64,000 bases of DNA, taken from contig JAOARQ010000043.1 in assembly GCA_025210455.1 (NCBI GenBank), positions 1-64,000 on the forward strand, written 5' to 3'. This document shows positions 15,664 through 24,445 of this stretch, one piece after another. The translations under genes were made by a program, and so were the position numbers. Source of the stretch: Pelagimonas sp. (GTDB taxonomy: Bacteria; Pseudomonadota; Alphaproteobacteria; Rhodobacterales; Rhodobacteraceae). The notes beneath the pieces are model-generated. The model searched no databases, was not told where the DNA came from, and saw nothing but the letters and a program-made list of their open reading frames with translations. Every line of letters starts with the position of its first letter. Position 1 is the first letter of the stretch.

Positions 15664-17298
15664 ATGCAAGCGATGATGATGAACATGCCGTTACGTGTGA
15701 TTGATATCCTGTCACATGCGGCAGCCAATCACCCGGGGGGCGAAATCGTATCCGTACGGTGTGAGGGGGACATACATCGCGAAACCTATGCGCAGGCTTT
15801 TGAACGTACAGCGCAACTGGCCCATGCACTGAAAGGCCTGGGGGTCGATGAAGGTGACCGTGTGGCCACATTGGCCTGGAACGGCTATCGCCATTTCGAA
15901 CTCTATTATGCGACAGCGGGTATGGGGGCGGTGTGCCACACCATCAATCCGCGCCTGTCGGCCGAACAGATGCTGTATATCATCAACCACGCGTCGGATA
16001 AGGTGCTGTGCTTTGATCTGACCTTTGTGCCGTTGATCGAAGCGCTGTCGGATCATCTGCCTGATGGGATGAAACTGGTGGCCATGACAGATCGCGCGCA
16101 TATGCCGGAAAGCGCGCTGGATCTGCTGTGCTATGAGGATCTGCTGGCGGATCATCCGCAAAGCTATGACTGGCCAATCCTAGATGAAGATAGCGCAGTG
16201 GGCCTGTGTTACACTTCGGGGACTACGGGCAATCCTAAGGGCGCGCTGTATTCCCAGCGTTCGACGGTACTGCATGCGCTGTTTGTGACGGTCTCTGTCC
16301 CGCGCAGCCTGCACGAAGGATCGCGCATTTTGCCGGTTGTGCCAATGTTCCATGTGAATTCCTGGGGGCTGCCCTATGCTGCGCCGCTGATCGGGGCTTC
16401 GCTGATTATGCCGGGTGCCAAACTGGATGGGGCGTCTTTGCATGATCTGATGCAGACCGAGCAGGTGAATGCGGCTTGGGGTGTGCCGACGGTCTGGATG
16501 GGGCTGCGGGCTGAGATTGATGCGCGTGGCGCGAAGCCTTCGGCGCTGGATCAGATGGTGGTGGGTGGCTCAGCCGCTGCGCGCGAATTGATCGCGTATT
16601 TTGAAGGCCATGATGTGGATGTGTGCCACGCCTGGGGCATGACTGAACTTTCACCGGTTGGCACCCATGGTCAGTTGCCCAGCACGATGAATGATCTCAG
16701 CGATGATGAAAAACTGGATATGAAAGCGCTGCAGGGGCGGCGGATTTTCGGGGTCGATCTGAAGATCTCGGATGAAGAGGGTGCCTCCCTACCGCACGAT
16801 GGCAAAGCGATTGGCGAATTACATGTGCGCGGCAACACGGTGATTTCAGGCTATTTCAACAATCCCGAAGCCTCAGACGCTGCATTCGATGCGGAGGGCT
16901 GGTTTGCCACTGGCGACGTCGCCAGCATTTCAGCAGATGGATTCCTGAGTATTCAGGATCGGGCGAAAGATTTGATCAAATCGGGCGGTGAGTGGATCAG
17001 TTCGATTGATCTGGAAAACATGGCGATGGCCCATCCCAAGGTGGCGAATTGTGCTGTGATCGCGATCCCGCATCCCAAGTGGGATGAGCGCCCGATCATT
17101 GTGGTGGTCCCAAATGATCCACAGGATCCGCCCAGCCTGGGTGATCTGCACGGCCTGATGTCTGAGCATGTGGCCAAGTGGCAATTGCCAGACGCCATGG
17201 AGCTGATCGAAGACCTGCCGCTGACGGCGACGGGCAAGGTTTCCAAGCTGACACTGCGCCAGAAATTTGATGGGTATGTATTGCCAGATGCTCATTGA
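15664..17298 (+). CDS. Acyl-CoA ligase (AMP-forming), DmdB-like
   Basis: Activates a carboxylic acid to its CoA thioester through an acyl-adenylate. It has 544 residues. The ATP loop CYTSGTTGNPKGA lies near 180, HAWGMTELSPVG near 325, the WFATGDVASI hinge region near 412 and the catalytic lysine in LTATGKVSK near the C-terminus. The N-terminal MQAMMMNMPLRVIDIL resembles DmdB, the 3-methylmercaptopropionate-CoA ligase of DMSP demethylation, but medium- or long-chain acids are equally possible. Start 15664 follows GGGAGAGCCGG. It is the first gene of a four-gene overlapping operon. Confidence 0.85.
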   Translation: MQAMMMNMPLRVIDILSHAAANHPGGEIVSVRCEGDIHRETYAQAFERTAQLAHALKGLGVDEGDRVATLAWNGYRHFELYYATAGMGAVCHTINPRLSAEQMLYIINHASDKVLCFDLTFVPLIEALSDHLPDGMKLVAMTDRAHMPESALDLLCYEDLLADHPQSYDWPILDEDSAVGLCYTSGTTGNPKGALYSQRSTVLHALFVTVSVPRSLHEGSRILPVVPMFHVNSWGLPYAAPLIGASLIMPGAKLDGASLHDLMQTEQVNAAWGVPTVWMGLRAEIDARGAKPSALDQMVVGGSAAARELIAYFEGHDVDVCHAWGMTELSPVGTHGQLPSTMNDLSDDEKLDMKALQGRRIFGVDLKISDEEGASLPHDGKAIGELHVRGNTVISGYFNNPEASDAAFDAEGWFATGDVASISADGFLSIQDRAKDLIKSGGEWISSIDLENMAMAHPKVANCAVIAIPHPKWDERPIIVVVPNDPQDPPSLGDLHGLMSEHVAKWQLPDAMELIEDLPLTATGKVSKLTLRQKFDGYVLPDAH

Positions 17299-17740
17299 TG
17301 ATCTTCGCGCCCTCGCCCCGCAGACAAGTGACTGGTTCACTCTGGACGCGGCGCGGGTTCAGGCCTTTGCTGACACTACAGAGGACTGGCAGTTCATTCA
17401 TCTGGATGAAGTCCGGGCGGCTGAAACGCCTTTTGGCGGCACGATTGCCCATGGTTTTTTGACCCTGTCGATGCTGTCGGCCATGTCATATCAGGTGACA
17501 CGCGCCTTGCCGGATTTTCAGTCTTCGGTGAACTATGGCTTTGACCGTATTCGATTTATTTCACCGGTCCGGGTCGGATCCCGCATCCGCGGGGAATTTA
17601 TCGTGGCCTCGGTTGATGAGGGTGAAGGCTGGCTGGATATCCACTGGGATGTGACGGTTGAAGTGGAGGGGCAGGAAAAGCCCGCGCTGGCGGCAAATTG
17701 GATCACCCGCGTCTTCCTGACCGAGCCATCCGATGAGTGA
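17288..17740 (+). CDS. MaoC-family enoyl-CoA hydratase
   Basis: A 150-residue single hot-dog-fold hydratase. The R-specific hydratase signature is DWQFIHLDEVRA...FGGTIAHGFLTLS (about residues 34-58), with the catalytic Asp and His in place. It adds water to trans-2-enoyl-CoA or a related substrate. ATG 17288 overlaps the ligase stop by 11 bases, so the two are translationally coupled. The following phosphotransferase gene overlaps its end by 8 bases. The order ligase, hydratase, phosphotransferase, thioesterase suggests a short acyl-CoA route acting on one substrate. Confidence 0.85.
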   Translation: MLIDDLRALAPQTSDWFTLDAARVQAFADTTEDWQFIHLDEVRAAETPFGGTIAHGFLTLSMLSAMSYQVTRALPDFQSSVNYGFDRIRFISPVRVGSRIRGEFIVASVDEGEGWLDIHWDVTVEVEGQEKPALAANWITRVFLTEPSDE

Positions 17741-18755
17741 ACTGGATCTGGCAGCCGTCAGAGATTGGATGGCACAGGCCATCCCTGAGGCACAAGGCCC
17801 CTTTTCGGTGACCAAGTTTTCGGTCGGTCAATCCAATCCAACTTACAGGCTGGATGGGGTGCGCGGCAGCTATGTTCTGCGGCGCAAACCCCCCGGTCAG
17901 TTACTGAAATCTGCGCACGCCGTGGACCGCGAGTTCCGGGTGCAAAGTGCGCTGGCGGGCACTGATGTGCCGGTGCCCGGAATGCTGGGGCTGTGCGACG
18001 ATGACAGCGTGATTGGCTCGATGTTCTATGTGATGCAGCACATTGACGGGCGCAGCATTGTTGATCCCTCTATGCCTGATGAACACCCGCAGGCGCGGCG
18101 CGAGATACTTGATCAAATGAGCGCCACCCTGGCGGCAATTCATGCGGTAGATATCTCGGCGGTTGGGTTGGCGGACTATGGCCCGCCGGGGCATTTCTAC
18201 GAACGCCAACTGGCGCGTTGGAGCAAACAGTATCGCGCCTCTGAGATGGAAGAGCTGCCGGAAATGGAAGGGCTGATCGACTGGCTGGGCGCGCATATGC
18301 CCAAAGATGACGGCCAGCGCACTTTGGTGCACGGCGATTTCCGCATCGACAATCTTCTGTATGCCAAGGGCGGGACCAAATGCCTGGCGGTGCTGGATTG
18401 GGAACTGTCGACGCTGGGCCATCCCTATTCTGATCTGGCAGGGGTGATCATGCAGTGGCAACTGCCGCCCGGCGGGGATGGGCGCGGACTGGCTGGCGTT
18501 GATCGGCAGGCTGCGGGGCTGCCAAGCGATGCTGAGTTTATCGCTGATTATTGTCGCCGCCGTGGCATCGACGGCATTGAGGGGTTTGGCTTTTACGTTG
18601 CCTTCGCCTTTTTCCGCATGGCGGCGATTTTGCAGGGTGTGAAGAAACGCGCACTGGACGGCAATGCGGCGAACCCGGAAAAAGGCCTGAAGCTTGGGGC
18701 CTATGTGCCGCGATTTGCCGAACTGGGGCTGGAGGCCCGTGATTTCTATGGATGA
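17733..18755 (+). CDS. APH-fold phosphotransferase (ACAD10/11-like kinase domain)
   Basis: A 340-residue protein of the aminoglycoside phosphotransferase/choline kinase fold. The catalytic loop is HGDFRIDNLL (about residues 199-208) and the metal-binding Asp lies in LDWELSTLGHP about 20 residues on. The nucleotide-binding VRGSYVLRRKPPG stretch is near residue 45. This subgroup is close to the kinase domain of eukaryotic ACAD10/ACAD11, which phosphorylates 4-hydroxyacyl-CoA for its further breakdown. That fits a neighbour set of acyl-CoA ligase, hydratase and thioesterase. An antibiotic-resistance role is unlikely. Confidence 0.82.
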   Translation: MSELDLAAVRDWMAQAIPEAQGPFSVTKFSVGQSNPTYRLDGVRGSYVLRRKPPGQLLKSAHAVDREFRVQSALAGTDVPVPGMLGLCDDDSVIGSMFYVMQHIDGRSIVDPSMPDEHPQARREILDQMSATLAAIHAVDISAVGLADYGPPGHFYERQLARWSKQYRASEMEELPEMEGLIDWLGAHMPKDDGQRTLVHGDFRIDNLLYAKGGTKCLAVLDWELSTLGHPYSDLAGVIMQWQLPPGGDGRGLAGVDRQAAGLPSDAEFIADYCRRRGIDGIEGFGFYVAFAFFRMAAILQGVKKRALDGNAANPEKGLKLGAYVPRFAELGLEARDFYG

Positions 18756-19146
18756 GCGTTTTCAGGAAGACCCCTATGCCTATTCCGCCCATCTGGGGTT
18801 TCGCATGGTGGATTGGGCGCAGGACTATGCCAGATTTGAACTGCCGATGGCAGAGCATCTGGAAAATCGCCACGGCAATGTGCATGGCGGTGTTCATGCG
18901 TCGCTGCTGGATACGGTGATGGGCTATGCAGGGTGTTGGACAGGGGATCCGGATCAGCGGCAGATGTGCCTGACATTGGCGCTGAATGTGCAATATCTAT
19001 CGCGGCCCAAAGGGGGGCTGCTGTTCGGAGAAGGCTGGAAAACCGGCGGTGGCAAAAGCACGTTTTTTGCAGAGAGCCTGATCAAGGACGAAACCGGTGA
19101 GCTGATAGCGAAAGGCACGGGCACCTTCCGCTATCGCAGATCATAA
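18748..19146 (+). CDS. PaaI-type thioesterase
   Basis: A 132-residue hot-dog thioesterase. The core motif is NVHGGVHASLLDTVMG (about residues 44-59), with the catalytic Asp in LLD. Members hydrolyse acyl- or phenylacyl-CoA that builds up in a pathway. ATG 18748 overlaps the phosphotransferase stop by 8 bases. It is the last gene in the ligase operon and points at the convergent rpe gene. Likely role: release of trapped CoA for this pathway. Confidence 0.85.
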   Translation: MDERFQEDPYAYSAHLGFRMVDWAQDYARFELPMAEHLENRHGNVHGGVHASLLDTVMGYAGCWTGDPDQRQMCLTLALNVQYLSRPKGGLLFGEGWKTGGGKSTFFAESLIKDETGELIAKGTGTFRYRRS

Positions 19147-19162
19147 AGCGGGGCCGCTCTTC

Positions 19163-19182
19163 AAGCCCTTGCGGGCTTTCCT
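19163..19182. terminator. Weak bidirectional terminator between PaaI gene and rpe
   Basis: Short hairpin AAGCCC (19163-19168), TTGC, GGGCTT (19173-19178), followed by TCC. It is the only stem in the 46-base convergent gap. Confidence 0.35.
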
Positions 19183-19192
19183 CGCGGGGGTA

Positions 19193-19873
19193 TCAGCCCG
19201 CGAAGGAGGCGCGGATGGCTTTCATGTTGTCGCCGTAAGGTGTTGGGTTTTCAACCGAACCGCCCCGGAACACTGCTGAACCTGCAACCAGCACATCGGC
19301 ACCGGCGTCAACCAGACCGGGGGCTGTGTTCGGGTCGACACCGCCGTCAATTTCGATATGAACCGGGCGGTCGCCAATCATGTCGCGCAGGCTGCGCACC
19401 TTGGCTGTCATGTCGATGAATTTCTGACCGCCAAAACCGGGATTCACTGTCATCACACAGATCAGATCCGTCAGATCCAGCAGGTGCTCAACGGCCTGCG
19501 CAGGCGTGCCCGGATTCAGCGCCACACCCGCTTTCATGCCTGCCGCGCGGATGGCCTGAAGGGTGCGGTGGATGTGCGGGCCTGCTTCGACATGGGCGGT
19601 CAGAATATCTGCACCCGCATCGGCGAAGGCGTCGATATAGGGATCAACCGGCGCGATCATCAGATGCACGTCCATGACGGTTTTCACATGTTTGCGAAAC
19701 GCTTTCACAGCGGGGGGGCCAAAGGTCAGGTTGGGCACGAAATGCCCGTCCATCACATCGACGTGGATCCAATCCGCGCCCTGTGCTTCGACGGCTTCGA
19801 TTTCAGCACCAAAGTTGGCGAAATCGGCGGAAAGGATCGAGGGGGCGATTTTTACAGTACGGTCAAAGCTCAT
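19193..19873 (-). CDS. rpe: Ribulose-phosphate 3-epimerase
   Basis: Interconverts ribulose-5-phosphate and xylulose-5-phosphate in the pentose phosphate pathway. The 226-residue TIM barrel has the family landmarks: APSILSADF at residues 10-18 (Ser/Leu start), [14 protein letters not shown] with the metal His and Asp, [10 protein letters not shown] (phosphate loop region) and [11 protein letters not shown] with the second catalytic Asp. It has ATG 19873 with GGAGAAGCC upstream. It is the last gene of a minus-strand run that starts at mreB; the 35-base gap to ghrA allows co-transcription. Confidence 0.95.
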   Translation of the reverse strand: MSFDRTVKIAPSILSADFANFGAEIEAVEAQGADWIHVDVMDGHFVPNLTFGPPAVKAFRKHVKTVMDVHLMIAPVDPYIDAFADAGADILTAHVEAGPHIHRTLQAIRAAGMKAGVALNPGTPAQAVEHLLDLTDLICVMTVNPGFGGQKFIDMTAKVRSLRDMIGDRPVHIEIDGGVDPNTAPGLVDAGADVLVAGSAVFRGGSVENPTPYGDNMKAIRASFAG

Positions 19874-19908
19874 GGGGCTTCTCCTGTGAGTGGGGCTGTG
19901 CGGGCGGC

Positions 19909-20835
19909 TTAATAGCCTGCATCGCGATCGACAAGATGTAGAAGGGGCTCGCCCGCCTCTGAGCGGCGAATATTTTCCGCAATCACATGCACCGCGCTGG
20001 AGGCCTTGGTTTCAGCGGCAATATGTGGGGTCACGGTGACTTTGGGGTGATCCCAGAAGGGGTGATCTGCGGGTAGAGGTTCAATGCGGAACACATCCAA
20101 TGTGGCATGACCAATCTGCCCGCTGTCCAGCGCCGCCAAAAGCGCATCGTCATCAATCAATGGGCCGCGGCCCGGGTTGATGACAAAGGCCCCTTTGGCG
20201 GGCAGTTGCAGGGTTTCAGCGTTCAGGGTGTTGTCTGTGGCGGGCGTGTCGGGCAGCAGAAGGATCACGATCTGCGCCTCACGCAGGGCCTCTTGCAACC
20301 CATCCGGGCCGGACAGGCAGCGCACGCCGGGTACGGTTTTCTGGCTGCGGCTCCAGCCAGTAACAGGGAAGCCCAGAGACACAAGCGCCGCCGCGCAGGC
20401 CTGCCCCAATGTGCCCAGCCCCAAAATGGTGACAGGGCGCTCAGAAGCCACAGGCGCAGCCACCGCATCCCAGGCCTTGTCGGGGTTCACGATATGCGCA
20501 TCCATCCCAAGATGGTGGCGCAGCGTATGGCCTGTCACCCATTCCACCATGCCCTGCGTCAGGCCCTGATCATCGACCATCCGGGCCAGCGGCACCTTAA
20601 GTGTCGGGTTGCCGGTGATTTTTTCAACACCGGCCCAGAGGTTCAGCACCGCCTTCAACCGCGTGTATGGGGTGAAATCCTGTACCTCAGAGTTGGGGGC
20701 GTAGACGATGTAATCCACATCCTGAGGCGGAATATCCAGCGCCAGATGATAATCCACACCCGCAAAGGCACCATGCAGCAGATCGCGATATTCGTCCCAG
20801 CGTTCGGCTGTGGCGGCAAAAAGGATGTTGATCAT
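19909..20835 (-). CDS. ghrA: Glyoxylate/hydroxypyruvate reductase A-like
   Basis: A 308-residue D-2-hydroxyacid dehydrogenase reducing glyoxylate or hydroxypyruvate with NAD(P)H. The Rossmann fold shows [12 protein letters not shown] (about residues 138-149). The catalytic triad is Arg in NPGRGP, Glu in [10 protein letters not shown] and His in TPHIAAET. The short N-terminal domain without an ACT domain is GhrA-like. The gene lies 18 bases after rodA and before rpe, so it is probably read from the cell-shape operon, an odd partner for a metabolic enzyme. The exact substrate is not settled by motifs. Confidence 0.85.
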   Translation of the reverse strand: MINILFAATAERWDEYRDLLHGAFAGVDYHLALDIPPQDVDYIVYAPNSEVQDFTPYTRLKAVLNLWAGVEKITGNPTLKVPLARMVDDQGLTQGMVEWVTGHTLRHHLGMDAHIVNPDKAWDAVAAPVASERPVTILGLGTLGQACAAALVSLGFPVTGWSRSQKTVPGVRCLSGPDGLQEALREAQIVILLLPDTPATDNTLNAETLQLPAKGAFVINPGRGPLIDDDALLAALDSGQIGHATLDVFRIEPLPADHPFWDHPKVTVTPHIAAETKASSAVHVIAENIRRSEAGEPLLHLVDRDAGY

Positions 20836-20853
20836 CGGGGTGGACCTTTCAGC

Positions 20854-21993
20854 TTATCTTGGGCGATGCACATGGGCGCTTTGAACCAGCCCGAAGGCAA
20901 GCAAAAGCACCAGCATCGACGATCCACCATAGCTGCCCAGCGGCAGGGGTACACCCACAACAGGTGCCAGCCCCATCACCATCGACATATTCACCGCAAA
21001 GAACAGGAAGAATGTCACACCGATGCCCAGCGTCAGCAGCGAAGAAAAGCGATCTTTGTTCTGGATGGCAGAGATGACGCAGAACGCCAGAACCAGCACG
21101 TAAAGGGTCAGCAGCGATAGCCCACCGATAAAGCCGAATTCTTCGGCGAGGGTGTTAAAGATAAAGTCGGTGTGTTTTTCCGGCAGGAAATTCAGCCGTG
21201 ACTGGGTGCCCTGCATATAACCTTTGCCGGTCCAGCCACCTGAGCCCATGGCGATCTTGGCCTGCGTGATATGATAGCCTGCCCCCAAAGGATCAGAGCT
21301 GGGGTCAAGAAAGGTATCGATGCGGCGGTACTGATAGTCTTTCAGAAGTTGGTTGTCAGTGCCTCGGGTCTGGAACACGGCCCAGATCAGCGTCACCCCC
21401 GCGCCGATGACCGAGGCAAAATAGGCCCAGTGCACCCCGGCCAGAAACATCATCAAACCTCCCGCTGTCATCAGCAGGATTGCGGTGCCAAGGTCAGGCT
21501 GTGACAGTACCAGAAACGTGGGGATCAGAATCACCACAACCGGCAAGAGCACCCAGATCGGGCGCGATACCTTATTGAGCGGCAGCCAGTCGTAATATGA
21601 GGCAAGCAACATCACCAGTGCGATTTTCATCACCTCAGAGGGTTGCAGCCGCATGAACCCCAGATCAATCCAGCGTTGCGCCCCCATGCCGACAGCGCCG
21701 AAAAATTCCACCATCACCAGCAGAACCAAGGCACCGCCATAGGCGACAAAGGCCATGTTGCGCCAAAACCAGATGGGCACCATGGCGACGATGAACATAG
21801 CGCCCAGCCCCATGACATACCGCTTCATCTGCGGTTCGGCCCAGGGCGAAAAAGAGCCGCCCGCAACGGAATACAGCATCATAAAGCCAACACAGGCCAC
21901 CGCCGACAGCAAAATCACCAGCGGCCAGTTCAGGTGCAGAATCTTGCGCCAGCCCGAAGGCACGCTTTTGACGTTATATTCCAGCCAGGTCAT
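20854..21993 (-). CDS. rodA: Peptidoglycan glycosyltransferase RodA
   Basis: A 379-residue SEDS-family polymerase in the inner membrane that builds glycan strands in the elongasome together with PBP2. It has about ten membrane segments, the GMGAQRWIDLGFMRLQPSEVMK loop and the periplasmic FNTLAEEFGFIGG segment, all typical of RodA/FtsW. The pairing with mrdA next door shows RodA rather than FtsW. The start ATG overlaps the mrdA stop by four bases (ATGA), indicating coupled translation. Confidence 0.96.
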   Translation of the reverse strand: MTWLEYNVKSVPSGWRKILHLNWPLVILLSAVACVGFMMLYSVAGGSFSPWAEPQMKRYVMGLGAMFIVAMVPIWFWRNMAFVAYGGALVLLVMVEFFGAVGMGAQRWIDLGFMRLQPSEVMKIALVMLLASYYDWLPLNKVSRPIWVLLPVVVILIPTFLVLSQPDLGTAILLMTAGGLMMFLAGVHWAYFASVIGAGVTLIWAVFQTRGTDNQLLKDYQYRRIDTFLDPSSDPLGAGYHITQAKIAMGSGGWTGKGYMQGTQSRLNFLPEKHTDFIFNTLAEEFGFIGGLSLLTLYVLVLAFCVISAIQNKDRFSSLLTLGIGVTFFLFFAVNMSMVMGLAPVVGVPLPLGSYGGSSMLVLLLAFGLVQSAHVHRPR

Positions 21994-23909
21994 GCGGGCA
22001 CGTTCCTGGCAGCCGCGCGGGCCGCGCGTTCCTTGCCCAGCCGTTCCTGCTGGGCCTTGATCTTGCCGCGATCCTTGGTGGGATAGGCGTCAAGCGGCGG
22101 ATCGCCTTTATAGAGCGCCTGCAAGGTCACATCGCGCCCGATGGGGGCTGCGGTGCTGGATCCTCCGCCACCGTGTTCCACCACGACGGCGACAGCAATG
22201 GTTGGGTTGTCATGGGGGGCATAGTTCACAAACAGGGCGTGATCGCGCTGTTCCCAGGGGGCGGTTTTGTTGTCGACAACCTTTGAGGCCACCTGCGCGG
22301 TGCCCGTTTTGCCCGCCATGCGCACGCCTTCGCCAATGATCCGCGATCCATAGGCGGTGCCTTTGCGGTTGTTCACCACCGCATACATGGCTTCATGGAC
22401 CAGCCGCAGGTGTTCTGGGTCGAAATCCAGCTGTGCGCCCACCCCGGTTGGCGCTTCGATACCATCGACGCTTTTGATCAGGCGCGGATTGATCACCCGG
22501 CCCGACGCCAGACGGGCGGTCATGATTGCCAGTTGCAACGGGGATGACAGTAAAAAGCCCTGACCGATCGAGGCATTCACAGAATCGCCGATCACCCAAT
22601 CGGTTCTATGCTTGCGCTTTTTCCAGGCCTTGTCTGGCACGAGCCCGCTGGTCACCGCAGACATGGGTACATCAGGCGCCAGCCCAAGGCCCAGACGCCG
22701 CGCCACATTGGCGATGCGTTCGATGCCGACTTTCAACGCCAGTTCGTAATAATAGACGTCGCAGCTTTCGCGCAGCGCTGCTTCCATGTTCATCTTGCCG
22801 TGGCCATAGCGGTTCCAGCAGCGGAATTCCCGCGCGCCGATTTCCACCTTGCCCAGACAGGTCACGGTTTCCTCTGGGGTGATCAGCCCGGATTCCAGCC
22901 CGGCCAGCATGGTCACCATTTTGAAGGTCGACCCCGGCGCATAGCCATCCTGCACGGTTTTCGAGGCCAGCGGGCGGTGATCATTGGTCAAAAGCGGTTG
23001 AAACTCAGCGTTTGAGATCCCGCGCACAAACTTATTCGGATCGTATGAGGGGGCCGAGGCAATCGCCAGCAGATCGCCTTTTTCAAGATCAATCACCACG
23101 GCGCTGGCTGATTCTTCGCCCAGACGGGCCTGCACATAGTCTTGCAGCTCGCTATCGACGGTCAGCTGCAGATCTGCGCCGGCTTCGCCTTCCTTGCGAT
23201 CCAATTCGCGCATGACGCGCCCGACCGAATTGACCTCAACCCGTTTGGTGCCGCTGGAGCCGCGCAGCTGATCTTCGAATTTGGCTTCGATCCCAAGGTG
23301 ACCGATGCGAAACCGCGGGATGCGCAGCACTGCGGGGGGATCCTGGTAGGCATCCAGATCTTTCTGGCGCACCAGACCAACATAGCCCACCACATGGGCA
23401 TAAAGATCGCGCATGGGATATATGCGGCTTAGCCCCACTTCGGGGGACACGCCGGGCAGGGCCGGGCCATTGACCGCAACGCTGCTGATGGCATCCCAGC
23501 TGACCCGGTCGGCAACGGTTACCGGCAGGAAAGGCGCGGTGCGTTTCATCTGCTTAAAGGCGCTGTTCAGGTCGTCTTCGTCCAGTTCAACCAGTTGCGA
23601 CAACCGCCCGATCACCTGATTCACATCCCCCGCATCTTCGCGGATCAAGGTGATGCGATAGGTTGGTTCATTTTCAGCGATGACCTTGCCGTTGCGATCA
23701 AAGATGCGCCCACGAATAGGGGGGATGATCTTGAATTTAATGCGGTTTTCTTCCGCAAGCAGGCTGAACTCTTCTTCCTGGTCCACCTGCAGGTGCTTCA
23801 TCCGCCAGCCCAGCATCCCGGCAAAGGCGATCTGCGCCCCGCCCAGCATCAGCCCACGGCGTGTCACGCGGCGGGCACTTTCCTGTGTTTCACGCGGGGT
23901 ACGTTTCAT
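21990..23909 (-). CDS. mrdA: Penicillin-binding protein 2 (elongation transpeptidase)
   Basis: Class B transpeptidase that cross-links side-wall peptidoglycan in the Rod complex. It has 639 residues. One N-terminal membrane segment (about 20-36) is followed by the pedestal domain with the IPPIRGRIFDRNG segment, then the transpeptidase domain. The active-site motifs are STFK (Ser about 327), SCD in RESCDVYYYE and KTG in AGKTGTAQV. It overlaps mreD by four bases upstream and rodA by four downstream. The C-terminus is basic and alanine-rich (KAQQERLGKERAARAAARN). Confidence 0.96.
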   Translation of the reverse strand: MKRTPRETQESARRVTRRGLMLGGAQIAFAGMLGWRMKHLQVDQEEEFSLLAEENRIKFKIIPPIRGRIFDRNGKVIAENEPTYRITLIREDAGDVNQVIGRLSQLVELDEDDLNSAFKQMKRTAPFLPVTVADRVSWDAISSVAVNGPALPGVSPEVGLSRIYPMRDLYAHVVGYVGLVRQKDLDAYQDPPAVLRIPRFRIGHLGIEAKFEDQLRGSSGTKRVEVNSVGRVMRELDRKEGEAGADLQLTVDSELQDYVQARLGEESASAVVIDLEKGDLLAIASAPSYDPNKFVRGISNAEFQPLLTNDHRPLASKTVQDGYAPGSTFKMVTMLAGLESGLITPEETVTCLGKVEIGAREFRCWNRYGHGKMNMEAALRESCDVYYYELALKVGIERIANVARRLGLGLAPDVPMSAVTSGLVPDKAWKKRKHRTDWVIGDSVNASIGQGFLLSSPLQLAIMTARLASGRVINPRLIKSVDGIEAPTGVGAQLDFDPEHLRLVHEAMYAVVNNRKGTAYGSRIIGEGVRMAGKTGTAQVASKVVDNKTAPWEQRDHALFVNYAPHDNPTIAVAVVVEHGGGGSSTAAPIGRDVTLQALYKGDPPLDAYPTKDRGKIKAQQERLGKERAARAAARNVPA

Positions 23910-24445
23910 AGCGGGCGGCCTGTGTAATCATGTTCGCCGGGGGTGATCCGACGCACGCCAAAGATAAGATAGCTTGCCGCCGCGACCAAGGGATAAGCCA
24001 GTATAGTAAAGCCGGTTTGCTGCAACATGAGCAAAAGGTTGCCGGGGTCCACGACAAGCAGCGTCAGGATCACGCGGTACAGCAGCATGGTGGCGATCAA
24101 AGCGCCGGTGACGGTGATCCATTCTGCGATAAATGTATTGCCCCGCAGATGTTTGCCCTGCGCCTTAAGCCACTCAGACGCCAGAAGACCCAGCAGAGCC
24201 GACAGCCCCGGCGGGCGCGACAGCAGCATATCTGCTGTCAGCAGCGCAAGAACGATGCTGATCATCGGCACAAAGTCGGGGCGGCGCAGGGCCCAGGCAA
24301 AGGTCAGGGCGATCAGGATGTCGGGCCCGGCCCAGCCTTTTGGCACAAGTTGCATCGGCAAAAGATGCGTCATGGTGATCAGCAGTGCCAGCACCAGAAA
24401 AACCAGCCGCATTCCCCAAAGATGTGACTGGTTGCTGTCAACCAT
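23906..24445 (-). CDS. mreD: Rod shape-determining protein MreD
   Basis: A 179-residue inner-membrane protein of the elongasome with five to six membrane helices. The family is poorly conserved, so the call rests on length, topology and its place between mreC and mrdA. WAGPDILIALTFAWALRRP is its most typical stretch. ATG 24445 overlaps the mreC stop by eight bases; a longer open frame to 24622 runs through mreC out of frame and is not used. Confidence 0.88.
   Translation of the reverse strand: MVDSNQSHLWGMRLVFLVLALLITMTHLLPMQLVPKGWAGPDILIALTFAWALRRPDFVPMISIVLALLTADMLLSRPPGLSALLGLLASEWLKAQGKHLRGNTFIAEWITVTGALIATMLLYRVILTLLVVDPGNLLLMLQQTGFTILAYPLVAAASYLIFGVRRITPGEHDYTGRPL

Noticed and set aside
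17733-18755. Aminoglycoside resistance gene
   Set aside because: The fold matches aminoglycoside phosphotransferases, but the operon context (acyl-CoA ligase, hydratase, thioesterase) and ACAD10/11-like motifs point to acyl metabolism.
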